Positions 37,296 to 47,518 of a DNA stretch of 64,000 bases are shown here, in pieces. How positions within the stretch are numbered: the first letter of the stretch is position 1; every line of letters begins with the position of its first letter. The notes under the pieces are model-generated. The model made no database searches. It had not been told where the DNA came from and saw nothing but the letters and a program-made list of their open reading frames with translations. Both the position numbers and the translations under genes were made by a program. Source of the DNA: Amycolatopsis cihanbeyliensis (GTDB taxonomy: Bacteria; Actinomycetota; Actinomycetes; Mycobacteriales; Pseudonocardiaceae); the NCBI RefSeq assembly GCF_006715045.1, contig NZ_VFML01000001.1, positions 2,386,501 to 2,450,500 on the forward strand, in the 5' to 3' direction.

Positions 37296-38891
37296 TTACT
37301 CGAATGTGACCGCACGGATCGTGCGGGCACCGACGGCCGAGCCGGTCGATTCCAGCACGTGGGAGTCGACCCCGCGGTCCACCCGCAGCAGCATGACCGC
37401 GTCGGAGCGGTCCGTGGTCTGGCTGATCTGCGCGGCCTCGATGTTGATCCCGGCCTCGCCGAGCAGGGTGCCGACCCGGCCCATGATCCCAGGGCGGTCC
37501 GGGTACTCCAGCAGCAGCATGTTGCCCTTGGCACGCAGGTCGAAGTGCCGCCCGTTCACCTCGACCAGCTTCTCCACCTCGTCCTTGCCGGTGACCGTCC
37601 CGGAGACCGAGATGGTGGTGCCGTCGGCGTGCACCGCGCGCACGGTCACCAGGCTGCGGTGGTTCGGGCTCTCCGTCTCGGTGGTGATGTCCACCCCGAC
37701 GCCGAGCTCCTCGGCCAGCCGCGGCGCGTTCACGAAGGTCACCGGGTCCTCGACCACGGTGGAGAACACCCCACGCAGCGCGGCCAGCGACAGCACGCTG
37801 ACGTCCTCGCCGGACAGTTCGCCGCGTACCACCACGGTGACCGAGGCAGGCGGGTTGGAGCTCAGCGCGGACACCACGGTGCCCAGTTTCTGGGTGAGCT
37901 GCAGGAACGGCCGGACCTCCTCGCCGACCGGGCCGCCCGCGACGTTCACCGCGTCCGGCACGAAGTCGCCGCGCAGGGCGAGCACCACGGAGCGGGCCAC
38001 GTCGGTGCCGGCCCGGTCCTGCGCCTCCGTGGTCGAGGCGCCCAGGTGCGGGGTGGCCACCACGTTCGGCAGCTCGAACAGCGGGCTGGCGGTGGTGGGC
38101 TCGGTGACGAACACGTCCACCCCCGCACCGCCGACCTGGCCGCTGCGCACCGCGTCCGCGAGCGCCTCCTCGTCGACCAGCCCGCCCCTGGCCGCGTTCA
38201 CGATGATCACGCCCTGCTTGGTCTTGGCCAGCGCCTCGGCGTCGATCAGGCCGGTGGTCTCCGGGGTCTTCGGCAGGTGGATGGAGATCATGTCGGACCG
38301 CCGCAGCAACTCGTCCAGGCTGACCAGCTCGATGCCGAGCTGCGACGCGCGCTGGGCCGAGGCGTAGGGGTCGTAGGCGATCAGCTCGGTGCCGAAGGCG
38401 GCGAGCCGCTGCCCGACCAGCTGGCCGATCTTGCCGAGCCCGACGATGCCGACGGTCTTGCCGTTCAGCTCGACCCCGGTGTACGAGCTGCGCTTCCACT
38501 CGCCGCCACGCAGGCTCTGGTCGGCGGCCGGGACCCGGCGGGCGACCGCGAGCAGCAGGGCGACGGCGTGCTCGGCCGCCGAGACGATGTTCGAGGTCGG
38601 CGCGTTGACCACCAGCACGCCGCGGTCGGTGGCGGCGGGTACCTCGACGTTGTCCAGCCCTACCCCGGCCCTGGCGACCACCTTGAGGACGGGCGCGGCG
38701 GCGAGCACCTCGGCGTCCACCTTGGTCGCCGAGCGGACCAGCAGGGCGTCCGCCTCCTGCACAGCGTCCAGCAGCGCGGGCCGGTCGGTGCCGTCCACGT
38801 GCCTGACCTCGACCTCGTCACCGAGCGCACTCACCACGGATGGGGCGAGCTTCTCGGCGAGTAGGACGACTGGCTGGCTGGGCTTGCTCAC
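37296..38891 (-). CDS. serA: D-3-phosphoglycerate dehydrogenase (type I, with ACT domain)
   Basis: First step of serine synthesis. The 531-residue protein has the D-hydroxyacid dehydrogenase core with Rossmann motif GIVGLGKIGQLVGQRL (about 147-162), the substrate Arg in NAARGGLVDEEALADAV and the catalytic His in VATPHLGASTTEAQDRA. The intervening ASB domain (about 310-450) and C-terminal ACT domain (455-531, MLLLEYPDRPGIMGRVGTLL) mark the mycobacterial type that is feedback-inhibited by serine. ATG? The frame begins MSKPSQPVVLLAEKL at 38891. It sits between the subtilase and an SDR gene and is likely monocistronic. Confidence 0.96.
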   Translation of the reverse strand: MSKPSQPVVLLAEKLAPSVVSALGDEVEVRHVDGTDRPALLDAVQEADALLVRSATKVDAEVLAAAPVLKVVARAGVGLDNVEVPAATDRGVLVVNAPTSNIVSAAEHAVALLLAVARRVPAADQSLRGGEWKRSSYTGVELNGKTVGIVGLGKIGQLVGQRLAAFGTELIAYDPYASAQRASQLGIELVSLDELLRRSDMISIHLPKTPETTGLIDAEALAKTKQGVIIVNAARGGLVDEEALADAVRSGQVGGAGVDVFVTEPTTASPLFELPNVVATPHLGASTTEAQDRAGTDVARSVVLALRGDFVPDAVNVAGGPVGEEVRPFLQLTQKLGTVVSALSSNPPASVTVVVRGELSGEDVSVLSLAALRGVFSTVVEDPVTFVNAPRLAEELGVGVDITTETESPNHRSLVTVRAVHADGTTISVSGTVTGKDEVEKLVEVNGRHFDLRAKGNMLLLEYPDRPGIMGRVGTLLGEAGINIEAAQISQTTDRSDAVMLLRVDRGVDSHVLESTGSAVGARTIRAVTFE

Positions 38892-39195
38892 GATGCGGCT
38901 CCCAATGCTCGACTTCTGATTCCTTGCTCAGGATGCGGGCGCCCTCAGGTGCGACGGAGATCGAGTGACCGTGGTCAGCCGCCGGTGCCTTGCCTGACGT
39001 GGTACACCCACCTGCGCTGACCGGTCACGACGCTGTGCCCGGATGCGGCGCAGTGTAGTCCGGACGGCGGCGGGTCGGGGGTACGGCCATTGACTTGATC
39101 GCAACTCGCAACGAACGCGGGCCCGCCGAAAAGTAGTTGAATATTTGAACGTCCTGTCCGTTTCATGCCAGCTTCCGCTGCTCCGAGCGATTTGT
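38892..39195. other. Divergent spacer between serA and the SDR gene
   Basis: About 300 bases hold the 5' regions of both genes. GTTGAATATTTGAAC (39136-39150), an imperfect palindrome with GTT-AA/TT-AAC arms, is a possible operator for the SDR gene. I see no other gene or RNA here. Confidence 0.4.
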
Positions 39196-39990
39196 ATGGG
39201 TCAGGTGAACGACACAACGTACTTCCCGAACAAGCAGGCTGTGGTGCTGGACGACCGGCTCGACGGAAAGGTGGCACTGGTCACCGGTGGCAGCAGGGGT
39301 ATCGGCGCCGCGGTGGCCATCCGCCTCGCCACGGCCGGAGCCGATGTCGTGCTGACCTACCAGCACAGCGTGGACCAGGCCGAGAACGTGGTGGCCGAGG
39401 TCAAGGCCGCGGGCCGGCGCGGGTTGGCCATCCAGGCGGACAGTGCCGACGCGACCGAGGCGGTCTCCGCCGTGGAGCGGGCCGTCGCCGAGTTCGGCCG
39501 GCTGGACGTGCTGGTCAACAACGCCGGGGCGGCATACTTCGGCACGGTCGAGGACATCCCGGTGGCGGACGTCGACCGGGTGCTGGCGGTGAACGTGCGC
39601 GGGCCGTTCCTCGCCGCGCAGGCGGCCGCCCGGCACCTACCCGCGGGCGGCCGGATCATCAACATCGGCAGTTGCGCCGCCGAGCGCGGCGCGTTGCCGG
39701 GGCTGACGCTGTACGGGATGAGCAAGGCCGCCGTCGCCGGGCTGACCAGGACCCTCGCGCGGGAACTCGGGCCGCGCGGTATCACGGTGAACACGGTGCA
39801 CCCCGGGCCGATCGACACCGATATGAACCCGGCGGACGGGCCTGCGGGCGACGCGAACCGGCAGTTCGTGGCGCTCGGCGGTTACGGGCAGGCGGTGGAT
39901 GTGGCGGCCACCGTGGCGCATCTTGCCGGCGAGAGCGGCCGCTACATCACCGGCGCCGGGCTGGCCGTGGACGGCGGGTTCGCCGCCTGA
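39196..39990 (+). CDS. Short-chain dehydrogenase/reductase (FabG-like)
   Basis: The 264-residue classical SDR has the NAD(P) motif VTGGSRGIGAAVAIRL (T-G-x3-G-x-G), the NNAG motif in VLVNNAGAAYFG, and the catalytic Ser in NIGSCAAERG with YGMSKAA (Tyr and Lys). HPGPIDTDMNP follows. The last residues ITGAGLAVDGGFAA are typical of the family. Substrate is unknown. ATG 39196 is chosen; an upstream frame from 39145 is open but lies over the operator-like palindrome. It is followed by the nested inverted repeat at 40027-40109. Confidence 0.9.
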   Translation: MGQVNDTTYFPNKQAVVLDDRLDGKVALVTGGSRGIGAAVAIRLATAGADVVLTYQHSVDQAENVVAEVKAAGRRGLAIQADSADATEAVSAVERAVAEFGRLDVLVNNAGAAYFGTVEDIPVADVDRVLAVNVRGPFLAAQAAARHLPAGGRIINIGSCAAERGALPGLTLYGMSKAAVAGLTRTLARELGPRGITVNTVHPGPIDTDMNPADGPAGDANRQFVALGGYGQAVDVAATVAHLAGESGRYITGAGLAVDGGFAA

Positions 39991-40026
39991 GCTACGCCGC
40001 GCACCCAGCGTGACCGGCACCCATAT

Positions 40027-40109
40027 GCCCTGAACGGCACTTTCGAGACGCTGAACGTCTCAAACGCCACGTTCGCGGCGTTGAACGTCCTGATCGTGCC
40101 GTTCAGGGC
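40027..40109. repeat. Cloverleaf-like nested inverted repeat
   Basis: An outer 14-bp perfect stem, GCCCTGAACGGCAC (40027-40040) with GTGCCGTTCAGGGC (40096-40109), encloses two more exact hairpins: GAGACG/CGTCTC (40045-40050, 40056-40061) and AACGCC/GGCGTT (40063-40068, 40077-40082). The word GAACG recurs in the stem, loops and linker. The element lies between the convergent SDR and DUF397 genes, where it could terminate both. Its ordered three-stem fold is more elaborate than a terminator needs. Confidence 0.75.
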
Positions 40110-40136
40110 TCTGCAGGGGCGACGGGGAACAACGGC

Positions 40137-40409
40137 TCACCAGGGTTCGTCGAACTCGCCGTCCTTGACGCCGGCGACGAAGGCATCCCATTCGGCCGGG
40201 GTGAAGACCAGGATGACGCCGTCGGGCTGCGAGGACTGTCGCATGGCCACGTAGGTCACGCCGTCGGTATGCGGCACGAAGGCGTACTCCACGGCGTCCT
40301 CGAGGGTCTCGCCCTCCGGCTCGGCGCGCTGCCACTCCGCCTTGCTGAGGTCCAGCTCGTCCCGGATGTGGGCCTTGTCGTCGACCGGATCGGACTGTTG
40401 CTCACTCAT
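40137..40409 (-). CDS. DUF397 protein
   Basis: The 90-residue acidic protein matches DUF397: DLSKAEWQRAEPEGE near the N-terminal third, VEYAFVPHTDGVTYVAMRQS in the middle and VILVFTPAEWDAFVAGVKDG, EFDEPW at the end (the W-x-x-F-x-x-G-V-K-x-G-E-F-D signature). Such proteins are antagonists or partners of XRE/DUF5753 regulators. None is adjacent; the nearest is at 31482-32315. ATG 40409. It lies downstream of ilvC behind a strong hairpin, and TAACGT just upstream suggests its own, possibly leaderless, promoter. Confidence 0.9.
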   Translation of the reverse strand: MSEQQSDPVDDKAHIRDELDLSKAEWQRAEPEGETLEDAVEYAFVPHTDGVTYVAMRQSSQPDGVILVFTPAEWDAFVAGVKDGEFDEPW

Positions 40410-40425
40410 GTACGCAACGTTATCC

Positions 40426-40464
40426 CGTGCCGGGGTGGTCACCGCAGGCGACCACCCCGGCACG
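40426..40464 (-). terminator. Terminator of the ilvBNC operon
   Basis: GTGCCGGGGTGGTC (40427-40440) pairs exactly with GACCACCCCGGCAC (40450-40463), extendable by one pair each side, directly after the ilvC stop. There is no T run, as is common in actinobacteria. Confidence 0.75.
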
Positions 40465-40468
40465 CCGG

Positions 40469-42031
<1,563 letters not shown>

Positions 42032-42032
<1 letters not shown>

Positions 42033-43906
42033 CAGATCTCATCCTCGTCGAACAGCGGGCGGATCCCGCGGGCGGCCATGATCTCGTCGTTGCCGGTGCC
42101 GGCGGCGACCATCGGCCACACCTGCGCGTCCTCGCCGACCACGAAGTCGATCACCACGGGCCGGTCGTTGATCGCCATCGCCCGCTCGATCACGGTGTCG
42201 ACCTCGTCCTTGGTCTCGCAACGCAGGCCGGCGCAGCCCAGCGACTCGGCCAGCAGCGTGAAGTCCGGGATGCGGTGCTTGTGTGTGCCGAGATCGGTGT
42301 TGGAGTAGCGCTCGGCATAGAACAGGTTCTGCCACTGACGGACCATGCCGAGGTTGCCGTTGTTGATCACCGCGACCTTGATCGGGGCACCCTCGATGGC
42401 GCAGGTGGCCAGTTCCTGGTTCGTCATCTGGAAACAGCCGTCCCCGTCGATGGCCCAGACCTGCTTGTCCGGCTGGCCGAACTGCGCACCCATCGCGGCA
42501 GGCACCGCGAAGCCCATCGTGCCCAGGCCGCCGGAGTTGATCCAGGTGCCCGGCCGCTCGTAGCCGATGAACTGCGCCGCCCACATCTGGTGCTGCCCGA
42601 CGCCCGCGGTGTACACCGCGTCGGTGCCGGCCAACCTGCCGATCCGCTCGATCACGTACTGCGGGGACAGCGCGCCGTCCGGAGGCCACTCGTAGCCCGC
42701 GGGGAAAGTGTCCCGCCAGGAGTCGAGCTGGGTCCACCAGGCCGCGAGGTCCGGTTCCCCCGACTGCTCGGTCTCCTGCCGCACGGCGGTGGTCAGCTCC
42801 GCGATGATCTCCGCGCAGTCCCCGACGATCGGCACGTCCGCCTTGCGGTTCTTGGAGATCTCCGCCGGGTCGATATCGGCGTGCACCACGGTGGCGTCCG
42901 GCGCGAAGGAGGACAGTTGCCCGGTCACCCGGTCGTCGAACCGGGTGCCCAGCGCGATCAGCAGGTCGGAACGCTGCATCGCCGCGACCGCGGCCACCGA
43001 GCCGTGCATCCCCGGCATGCCGAGGTGCTGGGAATGCGAGTCGGGGAACGCACCGCGGGCCATCAGCGTGGTGACCACCGGGATCCCGGTGGCCTCGGCG
43101 AGCTCGCGCAGCTGCGCGGTGGCCTGCGCCTTGAGCACGCCGCCGCCGACATAGAGCACGGGCCTGCGGGAGCCGGCGATCAGCCGCGCCGCCTCCCGGA
43201 CCTGCTTGCCGTGCGGGCGCAGGGTCGGCCGGTAGCCGGGCAGGTGCATCTCCGCGGGCCAGACGAAGGACGTGGTCTCCTGCAGCACGTCCTTGGGGAT
43301 GTCCACCAGCACCGGCCCCGGCCTGCCACTGGACGCGAGGTGGAACGCCTCGGCGATCACCCTCGGGATATCGGCGGGGTTGGTGACCAGGTAGTTGTGC
43401 TTGGTGATCGGCATGGTGATGCCGCAGATGTCCGCTTCCTGGAACGCGTCCGTGCCGATCAGCGCCCTGGTCTGCTGGCCGGTGATCGCGACCAGCGGCA
43501 CCGAGTCCATGTTCGCGTCCGCCAGCGGGGTGACCAGGTTCGTCGCACCCGGTCCCGAAGTCGCCATGCACACGCCGACCTTGCCGGTGGCCTGCGCGTA
43601 GCCGGTCGCCGCGTGCCCAGCCCCCTGCTCGTGCCGGACCAGGACGTGCCGGACCTTCGTGGAGTCGAGCAACGGGTCGTAGGCGGGCAGGATGGTGCCA
43701 CCCGGAATACCGAAGACCACTTCGGCCCCTACCGCCTCGAGTGAGCGCACGAGCGACTGCGCACCGGTCACCCGGACAGGGGTGCCTGCGGGCGGCGCCG
43801 GTTTCGGGCGTGCTCCTTGGCCGGGCTGCGCTGGACTCGGCGTGGGTGTCCCACTCGCCGGTGCCTGCCCGGCGTTCTTATCCGATCGCGAGGTGGCGCT
43901 TGTCAT
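42032..43906 (-). CDS. ilvB: Acetolactate synthase large subunit
   Basis: ThDP- and FAD-dependent enzyme condensing two pyruvates (or pyruvate and 2-oxobutyrate). The 624-residue protein has [18 protein letters not shown], the catalytic Glu in [16 protein letters not shown], the central FAD domain with [12 protein letters not shown], and the ThDP motif [20 protein letters not shown], ending at [16 protein letters not shown]. The first 50 residues are a Pro/Ala-rich extension. ATG 43906. A leader-peptide attenuator lies upstream. Supplied 2-oxobutyrate can come from cimA in this region. Confidence 0.97.
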
Positions 43907-43987
43907 CGGTTCTGCCTCGTGGAGTGTAGGTGCCTGGGGCGATTTCTTCGGTTATTCACTCGTTCGGGTGGCGGAGGTCTGGACATC

Positions 43988-44065
43988 AAAAAACCCTCGC
44001 CGACCGAAAGGTCGCACGAGGGTCGCGCGTCGACGCAGAGGCTGCTTCCCTAAGCGTCGACGCGC
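43988..44065 (-). terminator. ilvBNC attenuator: 12-bp hairpin plus Rho-independent terminator
   Basis: In transcript direction GCGCGTCGACGC (44065-44054), which overlaps the leader codons, pairs exactly with GCGTCGACGCGC (44036-44025). The terminator stem follows: ACCCTCG (44023-44017) with CGAGGGT (43999-43993), extended inside by CGACC/GGTCG, then six T residues (43993-43988). It lies 82 bases before the ilvB start. This is the textbook layout for branched-chain attenuation. Confidence 0.88.
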
Positions 44066-44097
44066 CTGGGAAGTACGATACCGATCTGCGAGGTCAC
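44050..44097 (-). CDS. ilvB leader peptide (Ile/Val/Leu codons)
   Basis: A GTG-initiated 15-residue ORF, MTSQIGIVLPRRVDA, carries Ile, Ile, Val, Leu and Val codons. Predicted transcription begins at or next to the GTG, so the peptide is read from a leaderless message. Its last codons lie inside the first hairpin arm, as attenuation requires. Confidence 0.82.
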   Translation of the reverse strand: MTSQIGIVLPRRVDA

Positions 44098-44104
44098 GGC
44101 TCAG

Positions 44105-44134
44105 ACGTTAATCGGCCGCCGTCCGCGGTGTCAA
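44105..44134 (-). promoter_or_regulatory. Promoter of the ilvBNC leader
   Basis: TTGACA (44134-44129) and TAACGT (44110-44105) are separated by 18 bp. The expected start, about 7 bases below the -10, falls on the leader GTG at 44097. Confidence 0.75.
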
Positions 44135-44350
44135 CTCTGCGGGACCAGCCTTCCGCATGCTGGAACGCCGGTGCGCTGCCGGTGTCTTGTTCAAGGGTCG
44201 GGTTATTCAGGTCCGCGGCGCGCGTCACCAATGCCGTGAACTGCAACGACCGCTCGCACGGGCCTGGCGGCCCGCGGTCGCCGGGTCGTTCTGAACAGCC
44301 CTCCCGGACCCGCGTTCGTCCGCCCGAGCCGCGCGGTGCACCATCAAAGG
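44135..44350. other. Divergent spacer between ilvB promoter and PH-domain gene
   Basis: Together with the leader region this is a 444-base non-coding gap. Apart from the ilv promoter I see no recognised site. The PH-domain gene has no obvious -35/-10 pair here. Confidence 0.4.
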
Positions 44351-44806
44351 GTGGCGAAAAATGCACGGCAGGAAGCGACGACGACCGGCAGGAAGGCGAT
44401 CCTGCGCGTTCCGGGGATCGCGACGCTCGCCGTGGCGCTGCTCACCGTGTGTGTGACGCCCGCCGCATTCGCCCTGCCCGGGCTGCAGGCCCTCTACCTG
44501 GTGCCGATCGCGCTGTTCGTCTGGATCCTGCGCACCCGCACGGTCGCGGACGCGCGTGGACTCACCGTGCGGACGGTGTTCGGCACGCGGGAACTGCCCT
44601 GGTCGCGGCTGAAAGGGCTGAGCCTGACCAAGCGCGGGAAGGTGCGCGCGGTGACCACCGACGGCGAGGAAGTCGCGCTGCCGACCGTGCGCACCCGGCA
44701 CCTTCCGGTGCTGTCCCTGGTCAGTGAGGGCCGCGTGGGTGATCCCACCGGGCTGACCGAGGACATGGACACCACGAGCGAGTCCCCGTCCGCCGGACAG
44801 GAGTAG
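44351..44806 (+). CDS. PH-domain membrane protein (Cfp6-like)
   Basis: The protein (151 residues from GTG 44351; 156 if GTG 44336 is used) has two hydrophobic segments (IATLAVALLTVCVTPAAFAL and LQALYLVPIALFVWILRTRT, about residues 22-60). A bacterial PH-like domain follows: VADARGLTVRTVFGTRELPW, SRLKGLSLTKRGKVRAVTTD. It matches the mycobacterial low-molecular-weight antigen CFP-6, which also lies next to ilvB. Function is unknown. AAAGG is directly adjacent to 44351, closer than usual. Confidence 0.82.
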   Translation: MAKNARQEATTTGRKAILRVPGIATLAVALLTVCVTPAAFALPGLQALYLVPIALFVWILRTRTVADARGLTVRTVFGTRELPWSRLKGLSLTKRGKVRAVTTDGEEVALPTVRTRHLPVLSLVSEGRVGDPTGLTEDMDTTSESPSAGQE

Positions 44807-44947
44807 CCTCGATCCCGGCCGCCGTGCGCGCGCTGCCCACCAGGTAGCCGCCACCAGCCGCCCGCCACAGCCCGGCGGCACCCGGCACACCTGTTTCCCT
44901 CTCGCCCCGCGACCCGCGCCGGTTCGCCGAGCTGTACTGGAGGAGCC

Positions 44948-46789
44948 TTGCCCGCGCTGCGCTCCCGCACCACCACCCACGGCCGCAATGCCGCAGGGGC
45001 CCGTTCCCTGTGGCGGGCCACCGGCATGACCGATGACGACTTCGGCAAGCCGATCGTGGCGATCGCCAACTCCTACACCCAGTTCGTGCCGGGGCACGTG
45101 CACCTCAAGGATCTCGGCGGGATCGTCGCCGAGGCCGTTGCCGAAGCCGGTGGAGTGGCCAGGGAGTTCCACACCATCGCGGTGGACGACGGGATCGCCA
45201 TGGGGCACAGCGGCATGCTGTACTCGCTGCCCTCGCGGGAGGTCATCGCGGACTCGGTGGAGTACATGGTGAACGCGCACCAGGCCGACGCGCTGGTGTG
45301 CATCTCCAACTGCGACAAGATCACCCCGGGCATGCTGAACGCGGCGATGCGGCTGAACGTCCCGGTGGTGTTCGTCTCCGGCGGTCCGATGGAGGCGGGC
45401 AAGGCCGTGGTGGTCGACGGGGTGGCGCAGGCGCCGACGGACCTGATCACCGCGATCTCCGCCTCGGCCAGCCCGGCCGTTGACGACGAGGGCCTGTCCG
45501 TCGTGGAGCGTTCCGCCTGCCCGACCTGTGGCTCCTGCTCCGGGATGTTCACCGCGAACTCGATGAACTGCCTCACCGAGGCGCTCGGCCTCTCCCTGCC
45601 GGGCAACGGGTCCACGTTGGCCACGCATGCCGCGCGGCGGGAACTGTTCACCGGCGCCGGCCGCACGGTGGTCGAGCTGTGCCGGCGCTACTACGCCGAG
45701 GACGACGAGAGCGTGCTGCCCCGCGCGATCGCGAGCAAGGAGGCTTTCGAGAACGCGATGGCGCTGGACATGGCGATGGGTGGCTCCACGAACACCGTGC
45801 TGCACATTCTCGCCGCCGCGCAGGAGGGCGAGATCGACTTCACCCTCGCCGACATCGACGCGATCGGCAGGCGGGTGCCCTGCCTTTCCAAGGTGGCGCC
45901 GAACTCCGACTACCACATGGAGGACGTGCACCGGGCCGGCGGCATCCCGGCGATCCTCGGCGAGCTGTACCGGGGCGGCCTGCTGAATCCCGGCGTGCGC
46001 GCCGTGCACGCCGGGAGCTTGGACGAATGGTTGTCCACATGGGACATCCGCGCCGCCGGTCCTTCCGCAGAGGCGGTGGAGCTGTTCCACGCCGCGCCCG
46101 GCGGGGTGCGCACCACCGAGGCGTTCTCCACCTCGAACCGGTGGTCCGATCTTGACCTCGACGCCGAGGGCGGGTGCGTCAGGGACATCGCGCACGCCTA
46201 CACCGCCGACGGCGGGCTCGCGGTACTGCGCGGCAACCTCGCGGAGAACGGGGCCGTGATCAAATCGGCCGGGATCGAGGAGTCACTCTGGCGGTTCCAG
46301 GGACCGGCGCGGGTGCTGGAGAGCCAGGAGGAGGCCGTCTCGGCGATCCTCGGCAAGCAGGTCCGGCCCGGCGAGGTGCTGGTGGTGCGCTACGAGGGTC
46401 CCTCGGGCGGACCGGGGATGCAGGAGATGCTGCATCCCACGGCGTTCCTCAAGGGCTCGGGGCTTGGCAAGCGGTGCGCCCTGATCACCGACGGGCGGTT
46501 CTCCGGTGGCTCCTCCGGGATCTCGGTGGGGCACATCGCACCGGAGGCCGCGGCGGGCGGCTCGATCGGGCTGGTGGAGAACGGTGACCAGATCCTGATC
46601 GACGTCCGCGAGCGCAGGCTGGAGTTGCTGGTGGAGCCGGACGTCCTGGCCGAGCGCCGGGCCAAGATGGAGGCGGGCGAACGCCCCTGGCAGCCCACCG
46701 AACGGAACCGCCCGGTCAGCGCCGCCCTGCGCGCCTACGCCCACCTGGCCACCTCGGCCGACACCGGCGCCGTCCGCCGCCTCCCCTAG
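44948..46789 (+). CDS. ilvD: Dihydroxyacid dehydratase
   Basis: Dehydrates dihydroxyisovalerate and dihydroxymethylvalerate to the 2-oxoacids, the shared step after IlvC. The 613-residue protein has the Fe-S cysteines in [12 protein letters not shown] and [18 protein letters not shown], with [10 protein letters not shown] and [13 protein letters not shown]. The C-terminal active-site serine region is [20 protein letters not shown]. The start is TTG 44948 behind a GGAGGAG ribosome-binding site, giving [20 protein letters not shown]. No attenuator or leader ORF is visible in the 141-bp gap upstream. In M. tuberculosis ilvD is elsewhere. Confidence 0.96.
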   Translation: MPALRSRTTTHGRNAAGARSLWRATGMTDDDFGKPIVAIANSYTQFVPGHVHLKDLGGIVAEAVAEAGGVAREFHTIAVDDGIAMGHSGMLYSLPSREVIADSVEYMVNAHQADALVCISNCDKITPGMLNAAMRLNVPVVFVSGGPMEAGKAVVVDGVAQAPTDLITAISASASPAVDDEGLSVVERSACPTCGSCSGMFTANSMNCLTEALGLSLPGNGSTLATHAARRELFTGAGRTVVELCRRYYAEDDESVLPRAIASKEAFENAMALDMAMGGSTNTVLHILAAAQEGEIDFTLADIDAIGRRVPCLSKVAPNSDYHMEDVHRAGGIPAILGELYRGGLLNPGVRAVHAGSLDEWLSTWDIRAAGPSAEAVELFHAAPGGVRTTEAFSTSNRWSDLDLDAEGGCVRDIAHAYTADGGLAVLRGNLAENGAVIKSAGIEESLWRFQGPARVLESQEEAVSAILGKQVRPGEVLVVRYEGPSGGPGMQEMLHPTAFLKGSGLGKRCALITDGRFSGGSSGISVGHIAPEAAAGGSIGLVENGDQILIDVRERRLELLVEPDVLAERRAKMEAGERPWQPTERNRPVSAALRAYAHLATSADTGAVRRLP

Positions 46790-46801
46790 CCGGTTCAGGG
46801 T

Positions 46802-47452
46802 TCAGCGGGCGAGGACGATGACGACGACCGAGGCCGCCGCCGCGATCAGCACGCCGAGGATCGCGAACGGCATCGGCTTCCGCCGCCACGGGGTGTTCTT
46901 GTCCAGCGCGACCCGGCCGGAACCGGTGAACAGCAAAGCCAGCGCGACGGTGCCGAGCACGAGCTCGTACTCGAAGCCGCCATTACTCATGGAAAGGCCG
47001 TTGTCGAACTTGACGAACACGATGTTCGCCATCACACCGAGAACGGCCGAGGCGCCGATCCAGGTGAACAGCCCAAGCGCGAGCAGGAGGCCGCCGCCGA
47101 ACTCGGCCAGCGCGGTGAGCCAGGACAGCAGGGTCGTCTGGCTGGTGTAGCCCATCCCGCCGAGTGCGTCGGCGAAACCGCCGATGCCCGGGCCGTCGAA
47201 GACGCCGAACAGTTTCTGCGCGCCGTGTACCGCCATCGTGCCGCCGACGACCACGCGCAGCAGCAGCAGGCCAAGGTCGAGGCCGCCGTGCCAGCGGGTG
47301 GAGTCGTCGACCTGACCGCCGGTGTTGTCGGTGCCGTCGCCGACCCCGGACAGCAGGCTGGTCTGCTCCGAGGCGAGGCCGCTGTCGCTCGGCCCCGATC
47401 CGGATCCGGTGGATATCTGGGTGGTCTTGTACTCATCGTCCTGAGTGCTCAC
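46802..47452 (-). CDS. DoxX-family membrane protein
   Basis: The 216-residue protein has a polar N-terminal 60 residues (VSTQDDEYKTTQISTGSGSG) and then four hydrophobic segments of the DoxX fold: LGLLLLRVVVGGTMAVHGAQ, KLFGVFDGPGIGGFADALGG loop, LSWLTALAEFGGGLLLALGL and VLGTVALALLFTGSGRVALD. The orthologue Rv3005c takes part in a membrane redox-stress complex with SodA and a thiosulfate sulfurtransferase in mycobacteria; whether that holds here is inference. GTG 47452 is preferred; ATG 47470 would add six residues. It is convergent with ilvD, 12 bases apart. Confidence 0.85.
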   Translation of the reverse strand: MSTQDDEYKTTQISTGSGSGPSDSGLASEQTSLLSGVGDGTDNTGGQVDDSTRWHGGLDLGLLLLRVVVGGTMAVHGAQKLFGVFDGPGIGGFADALGGMGYTSQTTLLSWLTALAEFGGGLLLALGLFTWIGASAVLGVMANIVFVKFDNGLSMSNGGFEYELVLGTVALALLFTGSGRVALDKNTPWRRKPMPFAILGVLIAAAASVVVIVLAR

Positions 47453-47518
47453 GCGCGCAGAGTAGGGCATTCGCGGCCGGCAGGCGCGCTGAGCGGGCGC
47501 CGGACCCGACAGGTGTCC

